Shown: positions 1-10,281, counted from the stretch's first letter. The stretch: 64,000 bases of DNA from Pseudomonas fluorescens Q2-87 (GCF_000281895.1 NZ_CM001558.1:3910556-3974555), one strand, 5' to 3'. Translations and numbers: made by a program. Notes: generated from the letters alone by a model not told the origin.

Positions 1-786
1 GCCGCCACGTTGAAGGAGGCCATGAACTGGCTGGCAGCCAGCAACCCGCTGGCCTTTATCCGAGCATTGGTCAGTGCCCAGGGGGATAACCGACTCGACG
101 ATGCCTATCTGCGCATGAAAGCCGACCGCATGGCCCATGACTATCAGGCACTGTTCGGCGGGCTGGCCAAGGAATTCGGCGTCACCTTGGTGGCAGGGTC
201 CATCGTATTGCCCGAGCCCAGCGTCAGCGAGGGCGAACTGAAAATTGGCCGCGGCGCCCTGTACAACGCCAGCCTGGTGTTCGGCAGCGACGGTCGGCCA
301 ATCGGCCAGCCCCAACGCCAGCGTCATCCAGTATTCGAGCAGCAGGATGTGCTGGGGGCTGCCCCGCCGGATACGACTCACGTCGTCGATACGCCTGCCG
401 GACGCCTGGGCGTGCTGATCGGCAGCGACAGTTGGTACCCGGTCCACTACCGGCAGCTCAACGACCAGGGCGCCCAATTGATAGCGGTGCCCGCGTTCGT
501 CACTGGCCGAGGCACATGGGACAAGCCTTGGGGCGGTTACAAAGGCTTGTCCACGCCAAGCGAAGTGAGCCTCAAGCCCGGAGAAGTGAGTGAAGGCCAG
601 GCCTGGCATCGCCTGACACTGATCAGCCAGTTGCCAATCAGTCAGGCCCGCGGAGGCGTCAGCGTGTTCCTGCGCGGCCAGTTCTGGGACAGCGGCAGCG
701 CCGGCCAGAGTTTTATCAGCCACAACGGCCAACAGTTCCCTGATGGCGAAGCCCGTGGCGCCCGCCTGCTGAACCTGTGGCTGTGA
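1..786 (+). CDS. Carbon-nitrogen hydrolase (nitrilase-fold) family protein, 5' partial
   Basis: The reading frame is open from base 1, so the gene begins outside the window; the TTG at 10 is probably internal. The protein resembles the nitrilase superfamily: a GSIVLPEP strand, an ALYNASLVF strand, then GRLGVLIGSDSWYP followed by GAQLIAVPAF. In active members the LIGSD stretch carries the catalytic cysteine (usually I-C-x-D), but here Gly/Ser sits there. The stretch where the catalytic lysine is expected reads GQPQRQRHP, with no Lys. The fold is therefore fairly clear, while hydrolase activity is doubtful. It ends two bases before the start of the AraC-type gene, so the two are probably co-transcribed. 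Confidence 0.75.
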   Translation, partial: AATLKEAMNWLAASNPLAFIRALVSAQGDNRLDDAYLRMKADRMAHDYQALFGGLAKEFGVTLVAGSIVLPEPSVSEGELKIGRGALYNASLVFGSDGRPIGQPQRQRHPVFEQQDVLGAAPPDTTHVVDTPAGRLGVLIGSDSWYPVHYRQLNDQGAQLIAVPAFVTGRGTWDKPWGGYKGLSTPSEVSLKPGEVSEGQAWHRLTLISQLPISQARGGVSVFLRGQFWDSGSAGQSFISHNGQQFPDGEARGARLLNLWL

Positions 787-788
787 AC

Positions 789-1826
789 ATGAAGCCACAA
801 CCAATGCGCCTGGGGGACTTGTCGGTGGGCTTCGTCCACAGCCTGGCCGATGCGGTTGCCAGCCACGGCCAGGACCCCCTGCCCTTGCTTGAACAGTACG
901 GCCTCGATGCGGCGCGCCTGGCCGAGCCCGGCGCAAGGCTGTCGATCCCACGCTACATGCGCCTGGGGCATGCCGCGATTCAACTGACCGACGATCCGGC
1001 CCTGGGCCTGCGCATGGGTCGGCTGAGCCGTCTGAGCCAGGCAGGGCTAGCGGGTGTTACCGCAGCCCAGGCACCGACCGTGCGAGAGGCAGCCCGTTGC
1101 ATGACCCGCTTCGAGCCGCTGTATGGCTCCAACTACCGCGGCCAGTCCAGTTTTCATGAGGATGCCCGCGGCGCCTGGCTAAGGTTCTATTCCATCAACC
1201 CCTACAACGCCTATAACCGCTTCGTCGTGGATTCGATAATCGCCGGCTGGCTTGCGCAACTCTCCAGCGTCGGTGGCGTCGCGCTGCGCCCCGAACGCAT
1301 CGACATCGAATTCGAAGAACCGGTCTATATGGATGCCTACCGCATCCTCGGTGACTGCCCGATCCAGTTTGGCGCCGAACAGAACCAACTGCGCCTGGGC
1401 CTGGACAGCCTCGCCCAACGCAATCCGCAGCATTGCCCCAGTACCTGGCAACACCTGCTTCAGTTGTGCGAACGGGAATTGGAACAGCTGACCCGCACGC
1501 GCAGCCTGCGTGAACGCATCATCCAGATGCTGGGGCCATTGCTCAACGGCGGTCGGGAACCCGGACTGGAAGAAATGGCGGCTCGCCTGAAATTGCCGAC
1601 CTGGACGCTACGTCGCAAGCTGGCCGAAGAAGGCACGCAATTTCGCGCCATCCTCAACGACACCCGCCGCGACCTGGCGATGACCTACATACGCGATACT
1701 GAACTGGCGTTCGGTGAAATCGCCTACTTGCTGGGATTCGCCTCAGCCGAGGCCTTTCAACGTGCCTTCAAGCGCTGGAACGACCAGACGCCGGGAGAGT
1801 TTCGTCGCGGCCACCGGATCAACTGA
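789..1826 (+). CDS. AraC-family transcriptional regulator (arabinose-binding-like N-domain)
   Basis: A 345-residue regulator. The N-terminal two thirds match the OruR/ArgR-like AraC group (AHSLADAV-type start, then GLRMGRL). The last ~100 residues are the double helix-turn-helix: GLEEMAARLKLPTWTLRRKL for the first and FGEIAYLLGFASAEAFQRAF for the second. The ATG at 789 follows the upstream TGA (784-786) by two bases, which indicates translational coupling; GTG starts at 777 or 783 are also possible. The target is unknown, and the nitrilase-fold gene in front is the natural candidate. Confidence 0.85.
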   Translation: MKPQPMRLGDLSVGFVHSLADAVASHGQDPLPLLEQYGLDAARLAEPGARLSIPRYMRLGHAAIQLTDDPALGLRMGRLSRLSQAGLAGVTAAQAPTVREAARCMTRFEPLYGSNYRGQSSFHEDARGAWLRFYSINPYNAYNRFVVDSIIAGWLAQLSSVGGVALRPERIDIEFEEPVYMDAYRILGDCPIQFGAEQNQLRLGLDSLAQRNPQHCPSTWQHLLQLCERELEQLTRTRSLRERIIQMLGPLLNGGREPGLEEMAARLKLPTWTLRRKLAEEGTQFRAILNDTRRDLAMTYIRDTELAFGEIAYLLGFASAEAFQRAFKRWNDQTPGEFRRGHRIN

Positions 1827-1857
1827 GCTTCAAGCTTGCCGCTTGCCAGCAGTCGCC

Positions 1858-1944
1858 TCAGAGCTCCGTGGCATCTTCGGCGGGTTCCAGCGGGTCCAGT
1901 TCATACGCCTGGTATTCCAGCAGCTCTTCCTGATAATCGTCCAT
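1858..1944 (-). CDS. Small conserved acidic protein, 28 aa
   Basis: A very short acidic ORF beginning MDDYQEELLEYQAYELDP. The ATG at 1944 is preceded by a strong ribosome binding site (AGGGGAAGGA, about 6 bases upstream), which the longer in-frame start at 2043 lacks. The composition (Asp/Glu/Leu/Tyr, no signal or membrane segment) suggests a soluble, possibly helical peptide. I recall similar short sequences in other pseudomonads but know no function. It stands alone, convergent with the AraC gene. Confidence 0.6.
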   Translation of the reverse strand: MDDYQEELLEYQAYELDPLEPAEDATEL

Positions 1945-2114
1945 TACGCGTCCTTCCCCTGTTATCGAAACCAATGCCCTGATGGCGCTGGAATCAGCAT
2001 AAAGCTGCTTTATGAATAAAATATGAAGCACAGGCTTCATCAATTAAACGTAGCACAGCGTTGGGAAGTTAACGCCTGAAGGCGTGACAAGGAATGTCTT
2101 CCTCGCCAGTGGCC

Positions 2115-2954
2115 TCAGTACGCGGGGAGCGCCTGGATCGATTCGCTCGGAGCCGGCAAGGTGCTCGCAGGCGGCGGCGTGACCGCTTCCATTGTCGACT
2201 CCGGGCCTACCGGCGCGGCAGGCTCAGCCGGCGCAATTGGCGCTGGCTCGACTGGCGGTGCGACCGGTTCCGACACGGCGGCGGCCGGTTCAACGGGGGC
2301 TGGCGCCGCAGCGTCCTGCACGATGCCAGGTGCGGGTTCTGGCGCCAGCGCCGCCGGCTCGGCCTTGGTTTCCGGGATCCCCAGCTCAGTTTTCGGTTTT
2401 TCGGCGTCCTGGGCAGCCTTTTTCGCCTCTGGCGGAAGGAACAACTCTACCAACGCAAAGAAACGCTCATAGAACTTCGCGGCCGATACCGTTTCGCTGG
2501 CGACCTTGACCATCGAATCATCCGACGAACCGATCGGCATCGATACCGAGCCCAGTACGCCCACGCCAAGGCTGGCGGAGTTGTTGGTCTTCTTCAGGGC
2601 GTAACGGTCCTGCAAGGCATTGGCGAACATGGTTGCACGGTGCCCGGCTCCGCCATCTTCGGCACAGACCAGGTTGAAACTGATCTCCATGTGCGTGTCA
2701 CCGGTCTGCTGAAAGCTCTTGTGCCCACTGACCAACTTCGGATCACTGCTGGTAATGATGTAGCCCTGGCTGAGCAGCGCCCGGCGCCCGGCTTCGCAGG
2801 TCGCGGCGTCACTCACCGGATAAGTGCGCGAAAACGTCCCGGAGTCGTCGAAATTCTCGTGCTCATAAATGGCAGCTTTCTTGGACGAGCAACCGGCTGC
2901 GGCGACCAACACCAATGCAAGCCCGATGGTGCGCGTATGAAATGATTTGAACAT
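2115..2954 (-). CDS. DUF2242-type lipoprotein
   Basis: A 279-residue protein with a lipoprotein signal: a hydrophobic stretch ending LVAAAGC, so lipidation is expected at about Cys22. The mature part starts with SSKKAAIYEHENF and matches what I know of DUF2242 proteins, a family of unknown function. The last ~110 residues are a Pro/Ala/Glu low-complexity tail (repeated APEPAP, PVEPAP), likely extended and periplasmic. The ATG at 2954 is the only start that preserves the signal peptide. No operon partner is seen. Confidence 0.8.
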   Translation of the reverse strand: MFKSFHTRTIGLALVLVAAAGCSSKKAAIYEHENFDDSGTFSRTYPVSDAATCEAGRRALLSQGYIITSSDPKLVSGHKSFQQTGDTHMEISFNLVCAEDGGAGHRATMFANALQDRYALKKTNNSASLGVGVLGSVSMPIGSSDDSMVKVASETVSAAKFYERFFALVELFLPPEAKKAAQDAEKPKTELGIPETKAEPAALAPEPAPGIVQDAAAPAPVEPAAAVSEPVAPPVEPAPIAPAEPAAPVGPESTMEAVTPPPASTLPAPSESIQALPAY

Positions 2955-3126
2955 TGAACATCCTGAGAAAAACGGTCCGGGGCGTATTGTGCAACAGAAC
3001 GCCGCCAGGCAGCGTGGCTAATCTTGTTTCAAAGGGGTTACAAGTCTACTGGGGGTTGTTTGCAGGAAAAAGACATTCACCCGCCGGATCGACGAACACC
3101 CTGCCCAAAAGGCAAAAAGCAGAAAC

Positions 3127-3152
3127 AAAAAACCCCGGCGTTTCGGCCGGGG
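3127..3152 (-). terminator. Rho-independent terminator of ppiD
   Basis: The stem CCCCGGC/GCCGGGG (3133-3139 with 3146-3152) has a six-base loop. On the minus strand it is followed by a run of T, 24 bases after the ppiD stop. Confidence 0.85.
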
Positions 3153-3175
3153 TCCTGTTTGATTGACCACAAGCG

Positions 3176-5047
3176 TCAGAAACGCTTGATGTCCGCCTGG
3201 CTCTCCAACTGCTTGCGGTAAGCAGCGAAGTCCTGCTGGCCGACACGGGACGCGAGATAGCGGCGATACTCGGCTTTCTCTTGCTCGGTCGGTGCCGCCG
3301 CTTCGTTCACGCCGTTCAAACGCACCACCACCAGGCCGCCGTCAGGCAACGTCACGCTGGTGAACGTCGGCTTGTCCTTGGAATCAGGCTTGGGCATCCG
3401 GAACAATGCCTGCAACACGGCCGGGTCGATGCCTTCCTGGTTACGGGTCGCCGCTTCAGTGGCTTTCCAGGCTTGGCCGTCGACTGGCTTATTCAGCGCC
3501 GTCTTGCCATCACGCAGGCTGGCGATCAACTCGTCGGCCCGGGTCTTGGCAGCCGAACTGGCGTGTTCCTTGGCCAGTTGTGCACGAATAGGCCCTGCGA
3601 CGCTTTCCAGCGGCAATTGCGCAGGCTTGCGGTGCTCCTTGGCACGCAACACCACGACGGTTTCCGGGTCCAGCTCGATAGCGGTGCTGTTAGCGCCTTC
3701 ATCCAGCACTTCCGGGCTGAACGCAGCGGTTACCACGGCACGGTTGGCCGCAATCCCGTCACCACCTTCACGACCGAACGGTGCCGATGTGTGAACGGTC
3801 AGCTTCAGATCCTGGGCCGGTTGCGCCAGGTCGGAGGCTTCGAACGAGGCGTCTTCCAATTGCTTGGTTGCTTCTACGAAACGCTGCTCGACCTGCTGGG
3901 TTTTCAGCTCGCGGGTCAGCTTGTCTTTCAAGCTTGCAAAGGTCGGCACTTCAGGTGCTTCGACGCCCAGCAGCTTGATCAGGTGCAAACCGAAGCTGGT
4001 GCGAACCGGCGCCGAAACCTGATCCTTGTTCAGGGCATACAAGGCCTTCTCGAACTCTGGATCGTAGACGCCTGGACCGGCATAACCGAGGTCGCCACCG
4101 TTGGTGGCCGAGCCCGGATCCTGGGAAAACTCCTTCGCCAGTGCTTCGAACGACTCACCCTTGGCCAAGCGAGCCTGGATCTCCTCGATCTTCGCCTTGG
4201 CCTGGGCTTCGGTGACCTTATCGTTCACCTCGATCAGAATGTGCGCAGCTCGACGCTGTTCGGACAGATTGGCGATTTCCTTCTGATAGGCCGCCTGCAA
4301 GTCTTCATCTTTCACGCTGACCTGATCGAAGAAAGAGGCTTTCTTCAGTTCGAGGTAGTCGATGACCACCTGGTCGGGCGTCATGAATTCCTTGGCATGC
4401 TTGTCGTAGTAAGCCTTGACCTCTTCATCGGTCAGCTTCACGGACGACGGATCGGCCTTGATGTTCAGGGTGGCGAAATCACGAGTCTGTTTTTCCAGCC
4501 TGGCGAACGCCAACACCTGCGCATCGGTGACGAAACCGCTGCCAGCAAGACCTGCGCGCAGCTGGCCGATCAGCATTTCCTGAGCCAGCATCTGGCGGAA
4601 CTGCATACGGTTGTAGCCCAGCTGGCGGATCACCTGGTCGAAACGTTCAGGGCTGAATTTGCCCTCTACCTGGAATTCAGGCGTCTGCAGGATCACTTGA
4701 TCCAGCGCGGCTTCGGAAAAAGCGAATTTTGCGTCGTGTGCGCCTTGCAGCAACAGCTTGCGATCGATCAGGCCCTTGAGCGCCGAATCACGCAGCATTT
4801 TCTCGTCCAGCAGGGAGGCGTCGAAATCCTTGCCCAGCTGTTGCATGAGCTGACGGCGTTGCATGTCGACCGCTTGGCTCAGTTCGTTCTGACTGATTTC
4901 TTCGCCGTTGACCTTCGCCGCGTCGTTGCTGTTGGTAGTGGCCTTGAAAATGGCATCGAAACCGGTCAACGCCATCAATGCGACGATGACCCCGATGATG
5001 GTTTTGGCAATCCAGCCTTGTGAATTGTCCCTGATATTCTGCAGCAT
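3176..5047 (-). CDS. ppiD: Peptidyl-prolyl isomerase/periplasmic chaperone PpiD
   Basis: A 623-residue inner-membrane-anchored periplasmic folding factor. It starts MLQNIRDNSQGWIAKTI, then has one membrane helix (about residues 13-34, ending DAIF). A SurA-type N-terminal chaperone region follows (about 35-170). The parvulin domain starts at AAHILIEVND (about 268) and includes GGDLGYAGPGVYDPEFEKAL. Length and layout match PpiD. As in other pseudomonads it lies downstream of hupB and lon. A strong terminator follows it. Confidence 0.95.
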   Translation of the reverse strand: MLQNIRDNSQGWIAKTIIGVIVALMALTGFDAIFKATTNSNDAAKVNGEEISQNELSQAVDMQRRQLMQQLGKDFDASLLDEKMLRDSALKGLIDRKLLLQGAHDAKFAFSEAALDQVILQTPEFQVEGKFSPERFDQVIRQLGYNRMQFRQMLAQEMLIGQLRAGLAGSGFVTDAQVLAFARLEKQTRDFATLNIKADPSSVKLTDEEVKAYYDKHAKEFMTPDQVVIDYLELKKASFFDQVSVKDEDLQAAYQKEIANLSEQRRAAHILIEVNDKVTEAQAKAKIEEIQARLAKGESFEALAKEFSQDPGSATNGGDLGYAGPGVYDPEFEKALYALNKDQVSAPVRTSFGLHLIKLLGVEAPEVPTFASLKDKLTRELKTQQVEQRFVEATKQLEDASFEASDLAQPAQDLKLTVHTSAPFGREGGDGIAANRAVVTAAFSPEVLDEGANSTAIELDPETVVVLRAKEHRKPAQLPLESVAGPIRAQLAKEHASSAAKTRADELIASLRDGKTALNKPVDGQAWKATEAATRNQEGIDPAVLQALFRMPKPDSKDKPTFTSVTLPDGGLVVVRLNGVNEAAAPTEQEKAEYRRYLASRVGQQDFAAYRKQLESQADIKRF

Positions 5048-5117
5048 GCGTCCCCCAGAAACGGTTGAACTTCAAATTTAGGCAACCGTGGAGCGTGGGT
5101 AGAATCCGGATAGAAGA

Positions 5118-5141
5118 AAGGCGCATCCGAGGATGCGCCTT
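5118..5141 (-). terminator. Hairpin downstream of the tRNA-like element
   Basis: A perfect inverted repeat, AAGGCGCATCC/GGATGCGCCTT, with a 2-base centre. On the minus strand it is followed by TTTCTTCT. It lies 8 bases after the CCA end of the tRNA-like element and in front of ppiD, so it could end a short tRNA-like transcript or a hupB read-through. Confidence 0.6.
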
Positions 5142-5149
5142 CTCGTAAC

Positions 5150-5224
5150 TGGCGGAGCGGACCAGGCTCGAACCTGCAAGCCCTGGCGTGCCAGACCGGT
5201 TGCAACCGGCCGTATTACCGCTCC
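5150..5224 (-). pseudogene. tRNA-like element derived from tRNA-Asp, anticodon position GGC
   Basis: On the minus strand this 75-base element has a perfect 7-bp acceptor stem (GGAGCGG/CCGCTCC), discriminator G and an encoded CCA. It aligns along its length with the usual bacterial tRNA-Asp (same acceptor, GGTTCGAGC in the T arm, CACGCC around the anticodon). The anticodon loop reads CTGGCAC, giving GGC where tRNA-Asp has GTC. The D stem (ATAC against GCAA) has only two pairs. The anticodon and T stems each have a mismatch plus wobble pairs. I read it as a degenerate tRNA-Asp copy, possibly still transcribed because a hairpin follows. Whether it is charged cannot be told. Confidence 0.55.
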
Positions 5225-5271
5225 GCTGCCAAGCCAGGCATGACCCCGACCCGGATAAACTCAACGAAACC

Positions 5272-5544
5272 TTAGTTAACGGCTTCTTTCAGCGCTTTAC
5301 CAGCTTTGAAGCCTGGCTTCTTGGCAGCAGGGATTTCCAGAGTCTTACCGGTCTGCGGGTTGCGACCGGTACGCGCTGGACGATCAGTTACGGAGAAGGT
5401 GCCGAAACCAACCAGAACCACGGAGTCGCCAGCCTTCAGAGCGCCAGTGACGGATTCGATTACAGCGTCCAGCGCACGGCCAGCAGCAGCTTTCGGGATA
5501 TCAGCGGATGCAGCGATAGCATCAATCAGTTCCGACTTGTTCAC
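5272..5544 (-). CDS. hupB: DNA-binding protein HU-beta
   Basis: A 90-residue nucleoid protein of normal HU length. It starts [20 protein letters not shown] and contains [24 protein letters not shown], the beta-arm region with the Arg-Asn-Pro tip that inserts in the DNA minor groove. It binds DNA without strong sequence preference and compacts or bends it. It lies directly downstream of lon on the same strand, as in other gammaproteobacteria. Confidence 0.96.
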   Translation of the reverse strand: MNKSELIDAIAASADIPKAAAGRALDAVIESVTGALKAGDSVVLVGFGTFSVTDRPARTGRNPQTGKTLEIPAAKKPGFKAGKALKEAVN

Positions 5545-5691
5545 TCTAAGTCCCCTTTATCTATTTTGAGATGATTCTAAGTTTTTTTGGTAATGCAAAA
5601 ACGAGCGCTGAATGGCCTGCAAACACTTAAGAGCCGCTTTATAACAAGGGCTCTAAAAAACTGTCAAGGAAGCCCCCCAGGCAAATGCGTA

Positions 5692-8088
5692 TTAATGCGT
5701 GCTAATTCTTTCCTTAGAGTCAGACTCTCGCTTTTCATCCTTCGCGACAATCTCCGGAGCCACATCCGGTAAGGGCTCCGGCGCGTATTGCAGCGCAATT
5801 TGCAGGACCTCGTCAATCCATTTAACAGGTTTGATTTGAAGATCCTGCTTAATATTGTCAGGAATTTCCTTCAGATCACGCACGTTCTCTTCGGGAATGA
5901 TCACAATCTTGATCCCGCCACGGTGAGCCGCCAGCAGTTTTTCCTTCAAGCCACCAATGGCCAATACCTGACCACGCAGTGTGATTTCACCCGTCATGGC
6001 GACATCGGCGCGCACCGGAATACCGGTCAATGCCGACACCAGGGCCGTGCACATGCCTACGCCTGCGCTTGGGCCATCCTTGGGCGTAGCCCCTTCCGGC
6101 ATATGGATATGCGTGTCACGCTTCTCATGGAAATCCAGCGGGATCCCCAGGCTGCGGGCACGGCTGCGAACCACTGTCAGTGCCGCCGTGATCGATTCCA
6201 CCATCACGTCGCCCAGGGAGCCGGTCTTGATCAACTGCCCCTTGCCCGGCACTACAGCCGCCTCGATGGTCAGCAGCTCACCGCCGACCTGCGTCCACGC
6301 CAAGCCGGTCACCTGACCGATCTGGTCCTGCTGCTCGGCCAGGCCGTAGCGGAATTTACGCACACCCAGGAAATGCTCCAGCAGGTCCGAAGTGACCTTG
6401 ACCGCGAAGCGTTTTTCCAGCGCATGCTCCTTGACCGCCTTGCGGCAGACCTTGGCAATCTGCCGCTCCAGACCACGCACACCGGCTTCACGGGTGTAGT
6501 AGCGGATAATGTCGCGAATCGCTTCCTCGTCGAACTCCAGCTCGCCTTTCTTCAGGCCATTGGCCTGGATCTGCTTGGGCGAAAGGTACTTCACGGCGAT
6601 GTTGATCTTCTCGTCTTCGGTGTAGCCCGGCAGACGAATCACCTCCATCCGATCCAGCAACGCTGGCGGAATGTTCATGGAGTTGGAGGTGCAGAGGAAC
6701 ATTACATCGGACAGGTCGTAATCGACCTCAAGATAATGATCGTTGAAATTGTGATTCTGCTCCGGATCGAGCACTTCGAGCAACGCAGACGCTGGATCGC
6801 CGCGCATGTCGCTGCCCATCTTGTCGATTTCATCCAAAAGGAACAGCGGGTTGCGCACCCCCACCTTTGTCATCTTTTGAATCAATCTTCCTGGCATCGA
6901 ACCGATGTAAGTCCGACGGTGACCACGAATTTCCGCTTCATCGCGTACGCCGCCGAGGGCCATGCGGACGAATTTCCGATTGGTAGCGTGGGCAATCGAC
7001 TCGGCCAGGGAAGTTTTACCAACCCCAGGAGGACCGACCAGGCACAGAACCGGGCCACGAATCTTCTTCACGCGCTTCTGCACGGCGAGGTACTCAAGGA
7101 TGCGCTCCTTGACCTCTTCCAGCCCGTAATGGTCGGCGTCGAGGATGTCTTCGGCGCGCGCCAGGTCCAGGCGCACCTTGCTCTGGGCTTTCCATGGCAC
7201 CTGGACGAGCCAGTCGATGTAGGAACGCACGACAGTCGCTTCAGCAGACATTGGTGACATCTGCTTGAGCTTGTTCAGCTCAGCCTGGGCCTTGGCGAGC
7301 GCATCCTTGGGCAGGCCGGCCGCATCGATGCGCTTTTTCAGCTCTTCGATCTCGTTGTGACCTTCATCGCCATCACCGAGCTCTTTCTGAATGGCCTTCA
7401 TTTGCTCATTCAGGTAATACTCGCGCTGGCTGCGCTCCATCTGCTTCTTGACGCGACCACGAATGCGTTTTTCGACCTGCAACAGATCAATCTCACCATC
7501 GAGCAATGCCAGCACGTGTTCGACACGAGCCGACAAATCAACGATCTCGAGAATTTCCTGCTTCTGTTCGATCTTGAGGGCCATGTGGGCCGCCATCGTA
7601 TCGACCAGACGGCCAGGCTCGTCGATGCTGTTGAGCGACGACAGCACTTCCGCAGGCACCTTCTTGCCCAACTGCACGTATTGCTCGAATTGAGACAGCA
7701 GGCTGCGGACAAACACCTCGGATTCGCGCGCCGGTGCATCGACTTCTTCGATCAGCGACACTTCGGCCCGGCAATGGCCGTCCACTTCACTGAAACGCTC
7801 GACAGCACCGCGTTGCTCACCTTCGACCAGCACCTTGACGGTGCCATCGGGCAGCTTGAGCAACTGCAGGACCGTTGCAATCGTACCTACGCGATACAGC
7901 GCGTCTTCGCCGGGATCGTCGTCAGCAGGATTTCTCTGAGCCAGCAGAAGAATCTGCTTGTCACCCGTCATCGCAGCCTCGAGGGCTTCGATAGACTTCT
8001 CGCGCCCCACGAACAGCGGGATAACCATGTGCGGATACACCACGACATCACGCAATGGCAGGAGAGGCAATTCGATGGTTGTCTTCAT
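5692..8088 (-). CDS. lon: ATP-dependent protease La (Lon)
   Basis: A 798-residue cytosolic AAA+ serine protease that degrades misfolded and regulatory proteins. The substrate-binding LAN domain covers roughly residues 5-200 ([20 protein letters not shown]). The AAA+ module follows, with Walker [12 protein letters not shown] (about 355) and Walker [10 protein letters not shown]. The C-terminal protease domain carries the catalytic serine in [10 protein letters not shown] (about 680) and the lysine region [12 protein letters not shown]. Length is normal for LonA. The gene sits between clpX and hupB, all on the minus strand; no heat-shock promoter was assigned. Confidence 0.97.
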   Translation of the reverse strand: MKTTIELPLLPLRDVVVYPHMVIPLFVGREKSIEALEAAMTGDKQILLLAQRNPADDDPGEDALYRVGTIATVLQLLKLPDGTVKVLVEGEQRGAVERFSEVDGHCRAEVSLIEEVDAPARESEVFVRSLLSQFEQYVQLGKKVPAEVLSSLNSIDEPGRLVDTMAAHMALKIEQKQEILEIVDLSARVEHVLALLDGEIDLLQVEKRIRGRVKKQMERSQREYYLNEQMKAIQKELGDGDEGHNEIEELKKRIDAAGLPKDALAKAQAELNKLKQMSPMSAEATVVRSYIDWLVQVPWKAQSKVRLDLARAEDILDADHYGLEEVKERILEYLAVQKRVKKIRGPVLCLVGPPGVGKTSLAESIAHATNRKFVRMALGGVRDEAEIRGHRRTYIGSMPGRLIQKMTKVGVRNPLFLLDEIDKMGSDMRGDPASALLEVLDPEQNHNFNDHYLEVDYDLSDVMFLCTSNSMNIPPALLDRMEVIRLPGYTEDEKINIAVKYLSPKQIQANGLKKGELEFDEEAIRDIIRYYTREAGVRGLERQIAKVCRKAVKEHALEKRFAVKVTSDLLEHFLGVRKFRYGLAEQQDQIGQVTGLAWTQVGGELLTIEAAVVPGKGQLIKTGSLGDVMVESITAALTVVRSRARSLGIPLDFHEKRDTHIHMPEGATPKDGPSAGVGMCTALVSALTGIPVRADVAMTGEITLRGQVLAIGGLKEKLLAAHRGGIKIVIIPEENVRDLKEIPDNIKQDLQIKPVKWIDEVLQIALQYAPEPLPDVAPEIVAKDEKRESDSKERISTH

Positions 8089-8207
8089 GATTTCGCCTCT
8101 ACGGCGGCCCTAAGGCCGGAAACAGATGGGAGTAAGCTTGAAACCAAGATGGGGGCAGGCTTGAAAAAAAACAAGCGCCAAGACGCGTCTAAATCGCGCA
8201 AAAAGCA

Positions 8208-8227
8208 AAGGGGCCCGAAGGCCCCTT
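8208..8227 (-). terminator. Rho-independent terminator of clpX
   Basis: The perfect stem AAGGGGCC/GGCCCCTT has a CGAA loop. On the minus strand a T-rich stretch (TTGCTTTTTG) follows. It lies 22 bases after the clpX stop and separates clpX from lon. Confidence 0.85.
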
Positions 8228-8249
8228 CTTTGTTCCGCCGGTCGGACGC

Positions 8250-9533
8250 TTAAGCGTCCGGTGCGGCCTTGGCAGCCGGCTCACTGTTTTCGTAGATATA
8301 CAGTGGCTTGGACTTGCCTTCTATCACACTTTCGTCGATCACGACTTTGCTCACCTCGGATTGCGAGGGGATTTCATACATCGTGTCGAGCAATACACCT
8401 TCCAGAATCGAGCGCAACCCACGGGCACCGGTTTTACGCTCCAGGGCACGCTTGGCGACCGACTTCAGCGCGTCGGAACGGAACTCCAGGTCTACGCCTT
8501 CCATCTCGAACAGCTTGGCATATTGCTTGGTCAACGCATTTTTCGGCTCGGTCAGAATCTGCATCAATGCCGCTTCATCCAACTCGTCCAGCGTGGCCAG
8601 GACCGGCAGACGACCGACGAACTCCGGGATCAGACCGAACTTGACCAAATCGTCAGGTTCGACTTCACGCAGGGATTCGCCCACCTTCTTGCCTTCTTCC
8701 TTGCTGCGCACTTCGGCGTTGAAACCGATGCCGCCACGAGTGGAACGGTTCTGGATAACCTTTTCCAGGCCAGAGAACGCGCCACCACAGATGAACAGGA
8801 TGTTGCGGGTGTCGACCTGCAGGAACTCTTGCTGCGGATGCTTGCGACCGCCTTGGGGCGGAACGGAAGCGACCGTACCTTCGATCAACTTGAGCAAGGC
8901 CTGCTGCACGCCCTCGCCGGAAACATCCCGGGTGATGGACGGGTTATCGGACTTGCGGGAAATCTTGTCGATTTCGTCGATGTAGACAATGCCCATCTGG
9001 GCCTTTTCCACATCGTAGTCGCATTTCTGCAGCAGCTTCTGAATGATGTTCTCGACGTCCTCACCCACATAGCCAGCCTCGGTAAGGGTGGTTGCGTCGG
9101 CGATGGTGAACGGAACGTTCAGCAAGCGGGCCAGGGTTTCAGCAAGCAGGGTCTTACCCGAGCCTGTCGGGCCGATCAGCAGGATGTTGCTTTTGCCGAG
9201 TTCGACGTCGTCATTTTTCTTGTCACGTTGGTTCAGGCGCTTGTAGTGGTTGTACACCGCTACGGCCAGTACTTTTTTCGCACGCTCCTGACCAATTACA
9301 TATTGGTCAAGGATGCCGCTGATTTCTTTAGGCGAAGGCAACTTATGCGCGCTGCTTTCGGCCTGGGCTTCCTGCACCTCCTCGCGGATGATGTCATTGC
9401 ACAGGTCGACGCACTCGTCGCAAATGAAGACCGAGGGGCCGGCAATCAATTTGCGTACTTCATGCTGGCTTTTGCCACAGAAGGAGCAATAAAGCAGTTT
9501 GCCGTTGTCCTCGCCGTTGCGGGTGTCAGTCAT
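8250..9533 (-). CDS. clpX: ATP-dependent Clp protease ATP-binding subunit ClpX
   Basis: A 427-residue AAA+ unfoldase that feeds substrates to ClpP. The N-terminal zinc-binding domain shows [14 protein letters not shown] and then [10 protein letters not shown], giving four cysteines. Walker A is [15 protein letters not shown] and Walker [11 protein letters not shown]. The ClpP-docking IGF loop is in [11 protein letters not shown] start at the ATG at 9533 ([12 protein letters not shown]), the family start, rather than the upstream in-frame ATG at 9566. The gene follows clpP in the same direction with about 106 bases between. Confidence 0.97.
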   Translation of the reverse strand: MTDTRNGEDNGKLLYCSFCGKSQHEVRKLIAGPSVFICDECVDLCNDIIREEVQEAQAESSAHKLPSPKEISGILDQYVIGQERAKKVLAVAVYNHYKRLNQRDKKNDDVELGKSNILLIGPTGSGKTLLAETLARLLNVPFTIADATTLTEAGYVGEDVENIIQKLLQKCDYDVEKAQMGIVYIDEIDKISRKSDNPSITRDVSGEGVQQALLKLIEGTVASVPPQGGRKHPQQEFLQVDTRNILFICGGAFSGLEKVIQNRSTRGGIGFNAEVRSKEEGKKVGESLREVEPDDLVKFGLIPEFVGRLPVLATLDELDEAALMQILTEPKNALTKQYAKLFEMEGVDLEFRSDALKSVAKRALERKTGARGLRSILEGVLLDTMYEIPSQSEVSKVVIDESVIEGKSKPLYIYENSEPAAKAAPDA

Positions 9534-9639
9534 TCGATCGATCCAAATCCGATAGGCTTGCAACACAAGATGAAGGCAATTGCGGGCTTTTTCAAGCCCG
9601 CAGGCGGCCGGTCATCCCAACCACCTGCATCTGAGCCGC

Positions 9640-10281
9640 TTAGGCAGGCATTTGACGCTTGTTGATCACAGAGTCGATCAGGCCGTATTCGGCTGCACGC
9701 TCGGCGCTCATGAAGTTGTCACGCTCGGTATCACGCTCAATGGTTTCGAGGCTTTGGCCGGTGTGATGGGCCAGCAGCGAATTCAGGCGCGAACGTATAT
9801 GGAGGATTTCCTTGGCATGGATATCGATATCCGACGCCTGGCCCTGGAAGCCGCCCAATGGCTGGTGAATCATCATCCGCGAGTTAGGCAGGCAGTGACG
9901 CTTGCCCGCTGCGCCACCGGCGAGCAGGAACGCGCCCATGCTGCAGGCCTGGCCAATGCAGATGGTGGAAACGTCGGGCTTGATGAACTGCATGGTGTCG
10001 TAGATCGACATGCCAGCCGTCACCGAACCGCCAGGTGAGTTGATGTAGAGATGGATATCCTTGTCCGGGTTTTCCGCTTCAAGGAACAACAGCTGCGCCG
10101 CGACCAGGTTGGCCATGTAGTCTTCAACGGGGCCGATCAGGAAGATGACGCGTTCCTTGAGCAGACGCGAGTAGATGTCATAGGCACGTTCGCCACGGGC
10201 GGACTGCTCGATAACCATCGGGACCAGGCCGCCTGCGGCTTGGATGTCAGAGCTCTGCTGATAAAAAGAATTGCGGGACAT
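9640..10281 (-). CDS. clpP: ATP-dependent Clp protease proteolytic subunit ClpP
   Basis: A 213-residue serine protease that forms the double heptameric ring with ClpX or ClpA. The catalytic serine is in [12 protein letters not shown], the histidine in [10 protein letters not shown], and the aspartate in [10 protein letters not shown]. The start [18 protein letters not shown] is of the usual kind, with a short pro-region. It lies between tig and clpX on the same strand, the conserved order. Confidence 0.97.
   Translation of the reverse strand: MSRNSFYQQSSDIQAAGGLVPMVIEQSARGERAYDIYSRLLKERVIFLIGPVEDYMANLVAAQLLFLEAENPDKDIHLYINSPGGSVTAGMSIYDTMQFIKPDVSTICIGQACSMGAFLLAGGAAGKRHCLPNSRMMIHQPLGGFQGQASDIDIHAKEILHIRSRLNSLLAHHTGQSLETIERDTERDNFMSAERAAEYGLIDSVINKRQMPA

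Noticed and set aside
3281..5023. Long plus-strand open frame opposite ppiD
   Set aside because: It is a mirror of the codon use of ppiD on the minus strand; similar mirror frames lie opposite lon, clpX, tig and the GGDEF-EAL gene.
5622..5670. Possible hairpin between lon and hupB (GAGCC/GGCTC)
   Set aside because: The stem is short with a long loop and lacks a T run in the transcribed direction, so it is not called as a terminator.
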